Counted from the stretch's first letter, positions 12,309 through 21,699 are shown. The stretch is 64,000 nt of DNA from Cytophagales bacterium (GCA_017303795.1 JAFLBR010000005.1:1-64000); one strand, 5' to 3'. Translations and numbers: made by a program. The notes: generated from the letters alone by a model not told the origin.

Positions 12309-12854
12309 ATGAAAGATTTTTTTGACTTAATAATACAAATTATAAGGGTTGATATTTTTATAGGATTCGGACTGTATTCTATTCTGTACGTTTTGATAAC
12401 TCTTTTTAAGAGAGACATAAGACTATTGGAGACTGTGGACTTGAACTCAGCTAGATTTATAGTATTCGCAGGAATTATCTATTTTTTGTCAATCATAATT
12501 TGGATAATCATATCATCATATGATTTTGATACAGGACGGAGACAATTTTGGTGGACTCCTTGGTTGCAACCATTACTGTGGATCTTGATCACTCAATTAT
12601 TCTGGATAAAAAAAATAAGAAACATAAAGATTCTAAGGGTAGTTATATCAATACTTCTTATCGTTTCATTTGAAATGTATGTTATCATCGTGACTTCCCT
12701 TCACCGGGACTATATACCTGAGACATGGACTATGTTCAACTGGGTGACTCCTTCAGGGATAATATTAGGATTGACAACTAAGGTAGCCTTATTCTGTTTG
12801 CTGTCGACACTCTATGTGTTTATAGCGGACAGAGTAAAATCAATTATACGGTAA
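12309..12854 (+). CDS. multi-pass membrane protein, hypothetical
   Basis: The 181-aa product has about five hydrophobic helices (around residues 15-33, 50-68, 80-98, 105-122 and 150-172) and no recognised motif. It is AT-richer than its neighbours and has no same-strand partner. Short sequences just after the stop (TGCTGGCAACAACAGC) resemble the boundaries of dispersed single-gene insertions seen in Bacteroidota, so this could be an acquired orphan gene. That is inference only. Confidence 0.55.
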   Translation: MKDFFDLIIQIIRVDIFIGFGLYSILYVLITLFKRDIRLLETVDLNSARFIVFAGIIYFLSIIIWIIISSYDFDTGRRQFWWTPWLQPLLWILITQLFWIKKIRNIKILRVVISILLIVSFEMYVIIVTSLHRDYIPETWTMFNWVTPSGIILGLTTKVALFCLLSTLYVFIADRVKSIIR

Positions 12855-13189
12855 GTGGCACCTGCTGGCAACAACAGCTATAAAACATATGCTGTACTGT
12901 AGGTTCTTAAAGTGTGTCCTGTTAAATTTCGTTTGTATCGTGGGACAAAAATGTGCGTACTTAAATGCATACGTTTATGGCTAACTTTGTTGACAAGTTC
13001 TTAAAAAGTCCTCAGACATCTTGCACGACTTTTAATAACGACTTTTTAACATCATAAAAGGACGCTAAATAATCTGGACAGGGATAATTCTTATCTGACG
13101 ACTTTTCAGTGTAACAGTAAAATTTTCAACTTCGCAAGTTTTGCACATTTCCGATTGTGTGCATCAATTACTTTTGGTAAAAAAACAAA
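12855..13189. other. 335-bp gap without a gene
   Basis: I see no convincing reading frame, RNA gene or terminator hairpin here. The first 40 bases hold the TGCTGGCAACAACAGC string. The remainder is AT-rich, with several repeats of ACTTTT-like words, and presumably includes the promoter of the VOC gene at 13190. Confidence 0.5.
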
Positions 13190-13648
13190 ATGAAAATGTA
13201 CTTAATAATTGCACTAATGCTGCTTGGAAGCACATCAATAACTCAAAACAACACAACTAATAAGCCCATTACCATGGAAACTATTTCACCAAACATTTTT
13301 GTTAACGACATTCACGCTACCGTTGAATTCTATAAAATTCTTGGATTTACTGTTATAGCCGCTGTGCCAGAACAGAAGAATCCGATCTTTGTTATGATGG
13401 CTTGTGGAAGCGTAACTTTTATGTTTCAAACATTTGCCAGCATCGAAAATACCTTACCACTGGTTAACAGGGAAAATGGCGGTTCTTTGTTGCTGTACAT
13501 TAAAGTGAAAAACATCCGTGAATTCTTTGAGAAGATAAATGACAAGGTTACCGTTTTGCACAGGCTGGAAAAAACATTTTATGGCGCCACCGAGTTTTCA
13601 ATTAAAGACAATAACAATTATATGTTAACTTTTGCGGAAGATGAATGA
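13190..13648 (+). CDS. VOC (glyoxalase/bleomycin-resistance fold) protein, exported
   Basis: The 152-aa product carries a weak N-terminal signal (MKMYLIIALMLLGSTSIT) and then a single VOC module starting at ISPNIFVNDIHATVEFYK. The paired beta-alpha-beta-beta-beta units are recognisable (for example GSLLLYIKVKNIREFFEKI), and a Glu near the end (ATEFSIKDNNNYML) fits a metal ligand. The substrate is unknown. A second Met at residue 26 just before the VOC fold could start a cytoplasmic form. The stop overlaps the start of the HhH-AraC regulator, so the two are probably co-expressed. Confidence 0.75.
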   Translation: MKMYLIIALMLLGSTSITQNNTTNKPITMETISPNIFVNDIHATVEFYKILGFTVIAAVPEQKNPIFVMMACGSVTFMFQTFASIENTLPLVNRENGGSLLLYIKVKNIREFFEKINDKVTVLHRLEKTFYGATEFSIKDNNNYMLTFAEDE

Positions 13649-14489
13649 CTCAATGAATCGCCTTGACATTTTAATCTCCGAGAAAAGAAAGTTGAGGGCA
13701 AACAAGGTCAAGTTGAGTGAAATCCATCACCATTCTGTAAAAAATCTACAAGCTATTCTGGGCACCTCGAAAATACGGGCGATGGAACTTAAAGCAATCT
13801 CTGAGTTTCAAACCATCCCCTCCATTGGAATCCGTTTTGCTCAGGATCTTATTTCATTGGGTCTTTATTCGATTCAAGAGCTCAAAGTAAAAGACCCTGC
13901 TAAACTTGTCGACCGACTTGAACGTCAATTAGGTGCCTGGATTGATCCATGTGTTGAAGATCAAATGCGTCTTTGTATTCACTATGCTAACCATTTTGAT
14001 AACCGTGTGAATTGGTGGGATTTTACAAAAGAGCGAAAAGCCTTTCGACAGCAGTACGGTTATCCAGCAAACCGGCCGAAAACACCTTGGTATCAATTGG
14101 AGAAATACAAGCCGACTAATCGAATTAAAGCCCAAAATGAAATCACAAAAAAAGATTTGAGCAACAAGCTAAAACTTGCTCTTAAATTTATGAGAGAGAA
14201 TTTAAAAAGTGGAGTTACTTTGGCCCAATTGGCGGACTCGGCCAATCTATCACCCTTTCATTTTCACCGGCTATTTAAGAGTATCTACGAACTAACACCA
14301 CTTCAATACTTTACTCGTCTTCGCATGAAAGAAGCATGCAAGCTTCTTACAAAAACAAAGAGGCCCATTTCTTTAGTTGGAACTGCTTGTGGGTTTGAAG
14401 ATCAGAGTTCTTTCATACGACTTTTCAAAAAAGAATTTAAACAAACCCCGCTTGCTTATCGCAAAGTTAAAAGTGGGGTATTGAAATAG
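13641..14489 (+). CDS. Cdd1-like helix-hairpin-helix / AraC-type DNA-binding fusion
   Basis: The product is about 282 aa. Residues 35-145 resemble the pathogenicity-locus (Cdd1) helix-hairpin-helix domain: FQTIPSIGIRFAQDLISLG, then DPAKLVDRLERQLG and DPCVEDQMRLCIHYA. Residues 170-280 form a complete AraC-type double helix-turn-helix: LAQLADSANLSPFHFHRLFK, and ACGFEDQSSFIRLFKKEF with the closing PLAYRK. Stand-alone Cdd1 proteins are usually about 90 aa, so the join to AraC is notable. Start choices are ATG 13641 or ATG 13653; a TTG at 13632 is less likely. The overlap with the VOC gene suggests that the regulator controls that unit. Confidence 0.82.
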   Translation: MNDSMNRLDILISEKRKLRANKVKLSEIHHHSVKNLQAILGTSKIRAMELKAISEFQTIPSIGIRFAQDLISLGLYSIQELKVKDPAKLVDRLERQLGAWIDPCVEDQMRLCIHYANHFDNRVNWWDFTKERKAFRQQYGYPANRPKTPWYQLEKYKPTNRIKAQNEITKKDLSNKLKLALKFMRENLKSGVTLAQLADSANLSPFHFHRLFKSIYELTPLQYFTRLRMKEACKLLTKTKRPISLVGTACGFEDQSSFIRLFKKEFKQTPLAYRKVKSGVLK

Positions 14490-14566
14490 CGTTTAGGTTT
14501 TCGCGAAAAACATGAACGAACTGAAATAAAACATCAACTATGGATGGACTATAAAAAAAGCCCTCA

Positions 14567-15382
14567 ATGAATTACCAAACATTTAAACCATATAATGATT
14601 TAGAGTCCATAGTTAAATTTTATTGGACTTTGGAAGTGCCGTTTGATCCGAAAAACCAAAAGCAAAAAATTGTACCGGATGGCTGCATAGAAATGACTTT
14701 CAATTTTGGTGATAAGATTAAAAGATACATTTCCGAAACGGACTTTATCCTTCATCCCAATGCAATGGTAATGGGGCAAAGAACAAAGTCATTTAACATC
14801 TTACCCACTGGTAATGTTGATACGTTCGCAATCTGTTTCTATCCTATTGGATTTGCCAACTTCGTAAAAACGCCTCTTGTAAATCTGGTTGATAAGGAAA
14901 CACCTATTTCTGAAATTTTCGAGCCAACAGAAGCTTATGAATTAGAGCAACAAATGATTCAAGCTATCGACACGCGAGAAAGAATAGATATTGTTGAGAC
15001 CTTCCTTCTAAAAAGACTGAATGAAAAAAGTACGATTAGTACTATCGTAAAATCAACCGTTGATACGCTTCTCAAAACAAAAGGAGCGACTCCCATAAAT
15101 GTTCTATTAAAAGATGACAGTTCAAAAAGAAGACAACTGGAACGGCATTTTAAGAAACAAATTGGTATTAGCCCAAAGCAGTTAGGTAAGGCTATTCGGC
15201 TGCAGGCAACTTTAAATTTGTTGCTCAATAAAAAATCAGAAACCCTCACAGATATTGCTTACGAAAGTGACTACTTCGACCAAAATCATTTCATAAAAGA
15301 TTTTAAAGACTTTGTGGGCGTTACTCCAAAGGAATTCATTGGCAATGAACATTTGACTCTTTCCTCACTTTTCTACAAATAA
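14567..15382 (+). CDS. AraC family regulator with N-terminal DUF6597-like domain
   Basis: The 271-aa product has an N-terminal cupin-like part with the family patterns FKPYNDLESIVKFYWTLE and IVPDGCIEMTFNFGD, typical of DUF6597 regulators. A C-terminal AraC helix-turn-helix domain follows (RRQLERHFKKQIGISPKQLGK and IAYESDYFDQNHFIKDFKDF, closing in TPKEF). It is probably an activator of the VOC lipoprotein gene, whose start is 80 bp downstream on the same strand, though the spacing and a promoter-like box at 15409-15435 allow independent transcription. The effector is unknown. Confidence 0.85.
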   Translation: MNYQTFKPYNDLESIVKFYWTLEVPFDPKNQKQKIVPDGCIEMTFNFGDKIKRYISETDFILHPNAMVMGQRTKSFNILPTGNVDTFAICFYPIGFANFVKTPLVNLVDKETPISEIFEPTEAYELEQQMIQAIDTRERIDIVETFLLKRLNEKSTISTIVKSTVDTLLKTKGATPINVLLKDDSSKRRQLERHFKKQIGISPKQLGKAIRLQATLNLLLNKKSETLTDIAYESDYFDQNHFIKDFKDFVGVTPKEFIGNEHLTLSSLFYK

Positions 15383-15408
15383 ATTTTGTAGTGTCGCATT
15401 TCTACTAT

Positions 15409-15435
15409 TTTGACTTTCTGCTTGCTTTAATTTTG
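15409..15435 (+). promoter_or_regulatory. candidate Bacteroidota promoter for VOC lipoprotein
   Basis: TTTG at 15409-15412 and TAATTTTG at 15428-15435 match the -33 and -7 boxes (TTTG and TAnnTTTG). The spacing of 15 nt is shorter than the usual 17-23, so the call is tentative. Confidence 0.35.
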
Positions 15436-15461
15436 TGTTTGATTTAAAAATTCAAACCTCC

Positions 15462-15956
15462 ATGAAAGTCAAGGGTATAATTTTAGCTTCGTTGGTTTTG
15501 GCAATTTGTTTTGGTTCATGCACCAATTCGGGTGACACCAATTCCGAAGTAATGACAGACACATTAACAAATTCAAAGGAAAAAGATATGAAGAGTTACA
15601 TTTCAATGTTTGAAATTCCGGCAACGGATATTTCACGAGCAATTAATTTTTATCAGGCATTGTTAGACATCACAATAGAAAAAATGGATGTGGAAGGAAT
15701 GCAAATGGGAATATTGCCTTATGAAGGACAAATGGTAACAGGTGTTATAATTCAGGCAGAAGGTTACAAACCATCTGCGGACGGAGTTACCATGTATTTA
15801 AACGCTGGCGAGAATCTTCAGGTAGTGCTTGACAGAGTAGAAAAAAATGGCGGCCAAATCTTAGTGTCAAAAACAGCGCATGCAGATGAGAGTGGGTACT
15901 TTGCTATTTTCCTTGACTCGGAAGGAAACAAGATGGCGCTTAACTCTCCAAACTAA
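15462..15956 (+). CDS. VOC family lipoprotein
   Basis: The product is 164 aa from ATG 15462, chosen because it begins a lipoprotein signal (MKVKGIILASLVLAICFGSC, lipobox FGSC). A polar linker leads to a VOC module: ISMFEIPATDISRAINFYQALLDI, and the closing YFAIFLDSEGNKMALNSP. These proteins resemble the PhnB/YdeE-like VOC group; substrate unknown. A GTG at 15435 would hide the signal. A bidirectional terminator follows at 15984-16016. Together with the VOC gene at 13190 and the two AraC genes this makes a VOC-AraC-AraC-VOC block. Confidence 0.83.
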   Translation: MKVKGIILASLVLAICFGSCTNSGDTNSEVMTDTLTNSKEKDMKSYISMFEIPATDISRAINFYQALLDITIEKMDVEGMQMGILPYEGQMVTGVIIQAEGYKPSADGVTMYLNAGENLQVVLDRVEKNGGQILVSKTAHADESGYFAIFLDSEGNKMALNSPN

Positions 15957-15983
15957 CGGAGAACTTGAGTCTTACCAACAATA

Positions 15984-16016
15984 AAAAAAACCTGCCCACC
16001 CCGGACAGGTTTTTTT
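15984..16016. terminator. bidirectional rho-independent terminator
   Basis: AAAAAAACCTG (15984-15994) pairs with CAGGTTTTTTT (16006-16016), and there are runs of A and T on both sides. It lies between the convergent VOC lipoprotein and M28 peptidase genes and can serve both. Confidence 0.85.
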
Positions 16017-16036
16017 ATTTCTAAGAATACTAAACT

Positions 16037-17614
16037 CTACTTTCTCGGAAACAATTCATCTCTATTAGCAGCCAGCCATGCAAAGGCAGCGGTTATTACC
16101 GCATTATGTTTCAGGTCAGCTTCAATAGTTTTATCGTACACGTCCATACTGGTGTGGTGTGTGCGGGTACGGTATTCAATCGGGTCTTGTATAAACTGAA
16201 AGCCCGGCAACCCAATAGCATCAAACGATTGGTGATCGGTACCGCCTGTATTTTGATAGGTAATGGTATTGGCACCTAACTTTTCGAAAGGTTGAAACCA
16301 GGCACGAAAAACAGAACGTGCATTTTCATTGCTTTGTAAATACACCCCGCGATATTTTCCGGTACCGTTATCCATATTAAAATAAACTGAGAATTTTTCT
16401 CCGGCAGGTGTAAGCTTAATCGAATCGTAAGGAGCCGTTTTATCTAATCGCTGGCCGAACACACGCTTCACATAATTGCGGGAACCAATCAACCCTTGTT
16501 CTTCACCACTCCACAATCCTATACGAATAGTTCTGCGCGGACTAATCCCCAATGATTTGATAATCCGCATGGCTTCCATCATCACAGCCGAACCCGATGC
16601 ATTATCGGTAGCACCGGTACCGGCATGCCACGAGTCTAAGTGCGCACCAATCATTACTACTTCATCTTTCAAGTCGGTGCCGGGTATTTCGGCAATCACA
16701 TTAAAGCCAGGTGCAGCCGCAGTAAATTCAACATCGTAAGTAAGTTCCGATTTAATGACTTGTCCTTTTTGCAATTGGCGCACCATGCGGTTGTAGTGTT
16801 CGCTGGCCACTACAATCTGCGGAAGTATTTTTGGAGCACTGCCACTTTGTGCTCTTACGCGATCGGTAAACGGAACATTGGCAGCATACGGAATAGTAGC
16901 AGCCGATACTAAGATAGTACCATCTTGCTGGCGCGTTAACGGACTTGGTTCTAACACAGCAAGCGCACCTTCTTTTTGTAGAAAATCCCACTTGGCGAAT
17001 GGAAGATTAGAGCCACTACCGGGCCGGAATCCACCTTGCGTACCAGCAACGGGTCCGGCATTGGCCATTTCCAAAAGTTCTGAATCTGTAAAGCGGGTAC
17101 CATCGGGTGTAAACGTTGCAGTAGTTTCTACAGGCTTATCGAACAACACAATCTTGCCTTTCAGTTTGCCTTTATATTTTTCAAGGTCGGCTTCTTTGTT
17201 TACGTCTAAATAAACTACTTCAGCTTGCACGGTGCCTTTAATGCCGGGGCTCCACGCTTTTGGGTACGCGATTACCGAAGTATAAACCGGACTTAAATTC
17301 TGCAGGCTGAATTTTTTGATTGACCAGCCGCGACCAAACTCTTCATCCCATGTATCGAGGTGTGCATTTTGAAGACCCCACGAAGTAAGTGTGGACTTTA
17401 CATATTCGGCTGCTTTTGCATAGCCGGGCGAGTTGGTCAGGCGCGGACCGTTTACATCGGTAAGCATGCTCATGATGTCCATTACCTGTGAGCGCTCGAA
17501 GCCTTCTTTTTTGATTTTTGAGATGAGAGTTGTGTCAACCTTCTCGGGTTTTTGTGCGAAGGCTACGGAAGCCATGCAAATACCCAATGCGGAAAGAAAT
17601 AGAGATTTATTCAT
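16037..17614 (-). CDS. M28 family zinc aminopeptidase with PA domain, secreted
   Basis: The 525-aa product starts with a signal peptide (MNKSLFLSALGICMASVAFAQ) and has a protease-associated insert between residues 120 and 290. The M28 catalytic core follows, and all five zinc ligands appear to be present: His in GAHLDSW, Asp in GATDNASG, Glu-Glu in WSGEEQG, Asp in FNMDNGTG and His in THHTSMD. It should remove N-terminal amino acids from peptides outside the cytoplasm. The gene stands alone, ending at the terminator 15984-16016. The nearest upstream gene on the same strand is 120 bp away. Confidence 0.92.
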   Translation of the reverse strand: MNKSLFLSALGICMASVAFAQKPEKVDTTLISKIKKEGFERSQVMDIMSMLTDVNGPRLTNSPGYAKAAEYVKSTLTSWGLQNAHLDTWDEEFGRGWSIKKFSLQNLSPVYTSVIAYPKAWSPGIKGTVQAEVVYLDVNKEADLEKYKGKLKGKIVLFDKPVETTATFTPDGTRFTDSELLEMANAGPVAGTQGGFRPGSGSNLPFAKWDFLQKEGALAVLEPSPLTRQQDGTILVSAATIPYAANVPFTDRVRAQSGSAPKILPQIVVASEHYNRMVRQLQKGQVIKSELTYDVEFTAAAPGFNVIAEIPGTDLKDEVVMIGAHLDSWHAGTGATDNASGSAVMMEAMRIIKSLGISPRRTIRIGLWSGEEQGLIGSRNYVKRVFGQRLDKTAPYDSIKLTPAGEKFSVYFNMDNGTGKYRGVYLQSNENARSVFRAWFQPFEKLGANTITYQNTGGTDHQSFDAIGLPGFQFIQDPIEYRTRTHHTSMDVYDKTIEADLKHNAVITAAFAWLAANRDELFPRK

Positions 17615-17736
17615 AAGTCAGGTTTTAAAACCTAAACTTATTAAGATTCGAATAAAGTGAGCTTACCGGTTGAGTAATTTGTAAGTTTAAAAAACGGGTC
17701 GCTTTTGTTAACCGGTGGGAGAGTATTTAGAATTTT

Positions 17737-18669
17737 CTATGTGGATGTATCTACATCGTCCCATAAGTCTCCTGTTACTTCATTTTCTCCTTCGTAAAAT
17801 GTCCTTAACCAATTTAATGTTTTATGTCTTTCGTAACTTATGGATCTATTTATTTTAGTGACATCGTTTTGTTTATTGAACAACAAATCTCTGAAGTAAG
17901 AAGTAACGATTTCGTTTAATAAGGTTTCGTGATATATTTCTTCGAACGAACGAAATTTCAGTTCATTTAAAAATGGAAACAATGGGCCTCCGAATTCAGG
18001 GACGTTGCTTTGAAATTCCGCAAAGGCATCATCATTATTTTTAATATCAAGTGGTGGAAGAATACTAACTTTATTGAGACACCAACCTAATACTAGAGCC
18101 CCTTCAGATCCCCAAGAAAGTTCCATTAATGTATTTTTATCTGGTAGAGTGGCAGATAAGAAATCTTTTTCTTTTGGTGAAACCTTGTTCCACAAGTTTT
18201 CATTGTTTAACCATTCAGTAAGTCGCCATCGCTCTTCAAGATTATGGACAAGATATCCACATGTATACAATATGATCATCCTGCAACCAGCATCGTATGA
18301 TGAATGAAATTTCTCCTTTGTATGGTCTAAATAGGGCAGGTGTGTTACTCTATAATTTTTAATGCCATATCCGATAAGACTTGATTCTAATTTTTTCTTT
18401 TTAGCCCTGAGAGCACGATCACCAGAATTTTCAATTCTTTCAAGATCTTCTTTGGTTTTATACCAGTCTTTGTGAGGAGTTGGTTTTCCACATGCTGGAC
18501 ACCACGTGTCCGTCCATTGCATATTACATTTTGGGCATTTTGCTTTTGTTTCGAAAGTGTTCCACATGTGTCCGCAAGTACAAGCCCAATGAATTCCTCC
18601 ATCAGGATTCCATTCGCAAGTAGAACATTGAATCACAAAGTCTTCTTTCTTATTTTTCCAGAACAGCAT
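17737..18669 (-). CDS. DUF4272 domain protein with N-terminal zinc ribbons
   Basis: The 310-aa product begins with four CxC/CxxC knuckles within the first 65 residues (CSTC, CTCG, CPKC, CPACGKP), a pattern of paired zinc ribbons. The rest matches DUF4272: RWRLTEWL, then SWGSEGALVLGWCL, and the closing block ERHKTLNWLRTFY ... WDDVDTST. DUF4272 has no established function. The zinc ribbons might bind nucleic acid or protein. No operon partner; the 640-bp gap upstream is full of repeats. Confidence 0.75.
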   Translation of the reverse strand: MLFWKNKKEDFVIQCSTCEWNPDGGIHWACTCGHMWNTFETKAKCPKCNMQWTDTWCPACGKPTPHKDWYKTKEDLERIENSGDRALRAKKKKLESSLIGYGIKNYRVTHLPYLDHTKEKFHSSYDAGCRMIILYTCGYLVHNLEERWRLTEWLNNENLWNKVSPKEKDFLSATLPDKNTLMELSWGSEGALVLGWCLNKVSILPPLDIKNNDDAFAEFQSNVPEFGGPLFPFLNELKFRSFEEIYHETLLNEIVTSYFRDLLFNKQNDVTKINRSISYERHKTLNWLRTFYEGENEVTGDLWDDVDTST

Positions 18670-18748
18670 GGTTGTTTTTTGAAGTGATGATTATTTAAAT
18701 ATACGACCATTCTTCTATGATATTTTTCAAGAAAAAACACAAGTTCGA

Positions 18749-18900
18749 GGCTCTGTCAGCTTAATAGCGAATTACTATAAGCCCTGAAAGAGTGAGATAG
18801 CTATAGATGTGTGATTTCGCCCTTTCAGGGCTATGCAAACTTATTGCTTGTACCACGCAGGGCTGCACCCTGCGTTTTGGTGATTCCGCCTTTCAGGGCT
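18749..18900. repeat. 150-bp intergenic repeat, copy A
   Basis: This copy matches 19019-19168 over its full length, with scattered changes. Inside are the inverted words AGCCCTGAAAG / CTTTCAGGGCT and the hairpin CGCAGGG-CTGCA-CCCTGCG at about 18856-18874. The two copies occupy most of the gap between the DUF4272 gene and the permease at 19309. The structure resembles nested REP-type palindromes; no open frame is present. Confidence 0.8.
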
Positions 18901-19018
18901 TTGTTATATTATCACCAAAGTAAATAGAATATTCTTTCTCATTTACTTTCAAGTAGATTCTATTTTTTTATCTCGATGAAGTAGCCCTGAAAGGGCAGAA
19001 TACCAAAAGACAGGGTGA

Positions 19019-19168
19019 AGCCCTGTCACTTTACATAGCGAGATACTATAAGCCCTGTAAGGGTGAGATAGATATATGTTATTTCGCCCCTTCAGGGCTA
19101 TGCACACTTTATCGAATTGATCACGCAGGGCTGCACCCTGCGTTTGATGATTCCACCCTTTCAGGGCT
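19019..19168. repeat. 150-bp intergenic repeat, copy B
   Basis: Direct repeat of 18749-18900 in the same orientation, with the same hairpin CGCAGGG-CTGCA-CCCTGCG (about 19124-19142) and the same CAGGGCT borders. A solitary AGCCCTGAAAGGGC border at about 18983-18996 lies between the copies, so the array may once have had three units. Confidence 0.8.
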
Positions 19169-19275
19169 TGAGCAAAACGTACTGAAATGCTGAAAGAGTT
19201 CTCTAATAAGTGATTATGAAATGCGAAGAGTTAAAGAAAAGTTTAAAGAAGGAGTACAATCAGCAGTAGGTAAAC

Positions 19276-19296
19276 CTGCCCACTGCTAACTGCCAA
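19276..19296. repeat. heptad tandem repeat, 3 units
   Basis: Three 7-bp units of the type CTGCTAA lie just past the stop of the permease gene, a further instance of the period-7 spacer repeats. Confidence 0.65.
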
Positions 19297-19308
19297 CTTT
19301 TCAAAACC

Positions 19309-21699
19309 TTACTCACTCCTCAAGCTACTCACGGGGTTAGCCATAGCTGCTTTAATAGATTGATAACTTACAGTAAGTAATGTTATCAATACCGCACCTA
19401 CAGCCGAGGCTGCAAAAATCCACCACGCTATTTCGCTACGGTATTGGTATTTCTGTAGCCAGTTATACATAATATACCAGGCTAAGGGCATAGCCAGCAG
19501 CAGCGAGATGCCCACCAGCAACACAAAATCTTTCGAGAGCATGCCCCACAGATTAACCACACTTGCACCCATTACTTTGCGCACGCCTATTTCTTTGGTG
19601 CGTTGTTCGGCCACAAAACTGGCTAAACCTGAAATACCGAGGCAACTGATGAAGATGGCCAGTATTGCAAAGAAGCTAGCGAGTTTACCAACGCGTTCTT
19701 CATCGCTGAACTTGCGCGCATATTCAATATCAACAAACTCGTAATTAAATGGTGATGCCGGATCGTGTTTCATAAACACCGTTTTAATTTTATCCAACGC
19801 ATCGTGCGAGCTCATATCCGGATTAAGTTTTACAATGGCAAGGTTCACGTTATCGTCACGGTCAATATGCCACAAAGAAGGCCGCACCGGCTCGTAAGGC
19901 GATTCAATAATCATATCCTGAATTACACCAATAATGGTGTAAGGCGTTTCGTTCCACGTAAGTGTTTCGCCAACGGGATTTTCGAAGCCCAGAAATTTTG
20001 CAGTTGCTTCATTAATCACAAAGGCTAATGAGTCGCTTGCAAACTCGCGCGAAAAATCACGACCGGCTGTAAACTTCCAGCCTACTGTTTTACCAAACTC
20101 GTGATTAACACCATTATTCGGAAAATCAACCGCAAGGGCCGGATCTTTACCATTCCAGTTGAAGCCACCGTTGCTATTCCATACTTGTGTGGTTGGACTT
20201 CCGGCTTCGGTCATCTCGGTAATAGCACCCAAACTTTTTAGTTCGTTGCGTACCGCTTCAAAGTGATTGTGTATTTCAGGTGTGGATAGATACACATTGA
20301 TAAGTCCGTTGCGTTCGTAACCAAGGGGCCGATCTTTGGCAAATTCAATTTGACGGAACACCACAATAGTGCCGATGATAAGCGCAATGGAAGCGGTGAA
20401 CTGTAACACCACCAATACCTGCCGTGGTAATGAAGCAAGCCGGCCCACACGAAAAGTTCCTTTCAAAACTTTTACGGGTTGAAAAGAAGATAAGTATAAA
20501 GCTGGATAGCTGCCAGCTATAATTCCGGTAAACAAACTGAAACCCAATCCCACCAACCAAAATATGGGGCTACTCCATAATAGTGTAAGTTTTTTCCCGG
20601 CTACTTCATTAAAGGTTGGCAAAGCCAGATAAACCAGACCAAGTGAAACCACAAATGCCAGCAAGGCTACTACTACCGACTCGCAGAAAAACTGGTTGAT
20701 TAATTGTGAACGCATTGAACCAATTGATTTTCGAATGCCTACTTCTTTAGCGCGTTTTTCTGAGCGGGCTGTGCTCAGGTTCATAAAGTTGATACACGCC
20801 AGCAGCAACACAATGGCACCAATAAAACCAAACAACCACACAAACTCTATACGACCACCTACGTTCTTGCCCTCTTTAAAATCAGAATATAAATGCCATT
20901 TGCTCATGGGATGCAGAAAAACTTCGGGCTTATACTTGCGCCCGCCTTCATCTACTTTGTTTAGTTTAACATCAATAATTTTGGCTGATACTAATTCCAA
21001 ATCGGCATTATCGGCAAGCTGCACCCAGGTTTGTGTAAAGTTGCTACCCCACGGATCGTCCATGTTTTTAATCCATTCGCTTTCGATAATGTAGAGTTCC
21101 CACGGCATAATAAAACTCATATCGCGGAACTTGGAATTGTGCGGCATGTCTTCGTAAACACCCGTAACTTTTACATCGGTTTTGTTATTGATGCGAACCA
21201 TCTGTCCTGTAGGATCATCATCATTAAAAAATGTTTTGGCTACTGTCTGCGAGAGCAAAATGGAATACGGATCCTTCAATGCATGTTCAGCAGTACCATA
21301 AATTAATTTGATAGAGAGCATGTCGAGCACTTGTGGCTCCCAATACATACCACTCTTGTTAAATTTATTTTCACCTACCGTAAGTACTCTTCCGAAGTTC
21401 CAGGTAGATTGGATCACATATTTAAAATCGCTGCCGTAGTTGTTGCGTATCTCTTCGGCCATTACGTAGGGATTTGAAACCTGCGATCGTTTTACACCAT
21501 TGTACAAATTATGTTGCCACACCTGTGCAAGGCGGTCGTAATTTTTATGATACTGATTGTAGGTGACTTCATCCCAGATCCATAATCCAATTAACAGGGC
21601 CACGGCCATGCCGGTTGCCAGCCCGGCAATGTTTATAAAAGTATAGCCTTTGTTTTTAATGAGGTTGCGAAAAGCAATTTTGAAATAGCTGCGAAACAT
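19309..21699 (-). CDS. FtsX-like ABC transporter permease, MacB-type
   Basis: The product is 796 aa from ATG 21699. It opens with FRSYFKIAFRNLIKNKGYTF and a first transmembrane helix. Two MacB periplasmic domains and two FtsX three-helix blocks follow, with the usual RAKEVGIRKSIGS and TKEIGVRKVMGA motifs. Unlike the two permeases at 4216-9480 it has no prefix domain and no PadR neighbour. An ATPase subunit is not encoded nearby. Function within this family ranges from peptide or lipoprotein export to signalling, so the substrate is open. A TTG-type extension to 21735 is rejected because the family starts at MFR. Confidence 0.88.
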   Translation of the reverse strand: MFRSYFKIAFRNLIKNKGYTFINIAGLATGMAVALLIGLWIWDEVTYNQYHKNYDRLAQVWQHNLYNGVKRSQVSNPYVMAEEIRNNYGSDFKYVIQSTWNFGRVLTVGENKFNKSGMYWEPQVLDMLSIKLIYGTAEHALKDPYSILLSQTVAKTFFNDDDPTGQMVRINNKTDVKVTGVYEDMPHNSKFRDMSFIMPWELYIIESEWIKNMDDPWGSNFTQTWVQLADNADLELVSAKIIDVKLNKVDEGGRKYKPEVFLHPMSKWHLYSDFKEGKNVGGRIEFVWLFGFIGAIVLLLACINFMNLSTARSEKRAKEVGIRKSIGSMRSQLINQFFCESVVVALLAFVVSLGLVYLALPTFNEVAGKKLTLLWSSPIFWLVGLGFSLFTGIIAGSYPALYLSSFQPVKVLKGTFRVGRLASLPRQVLVVLQFTASIALIIGTIVVFRQIEFAKDRPLGYERNGLINVYLSTPEIHNHFEAVRNELKSLGAITEMTEAGSPTTQVWNSNGGFNWNGKDPALAVDFPNNGVNHEFGKTVGWKFTAGRDFSREFASDSLAFVINEATAKFLGFENPVGETLTWNETPYTIIGVIQDMIIESPYEPVRPSLWHIDRDDNVNLAIVKLNPDMSSHDALDKIKTVFMKHDPASPFNYEFVDIEYARKFSDEERVGKLASFFAILAIFISCLGISGLASFVAEQRTKEIGVRKVMGASVVNLWGMLSKDFVLLVGISLLLAMPLAWYIMYNWLQKYQYRSEIAWWIFAASAVGAVLITLLTVSYQSIKAAMANPVSSLRSE

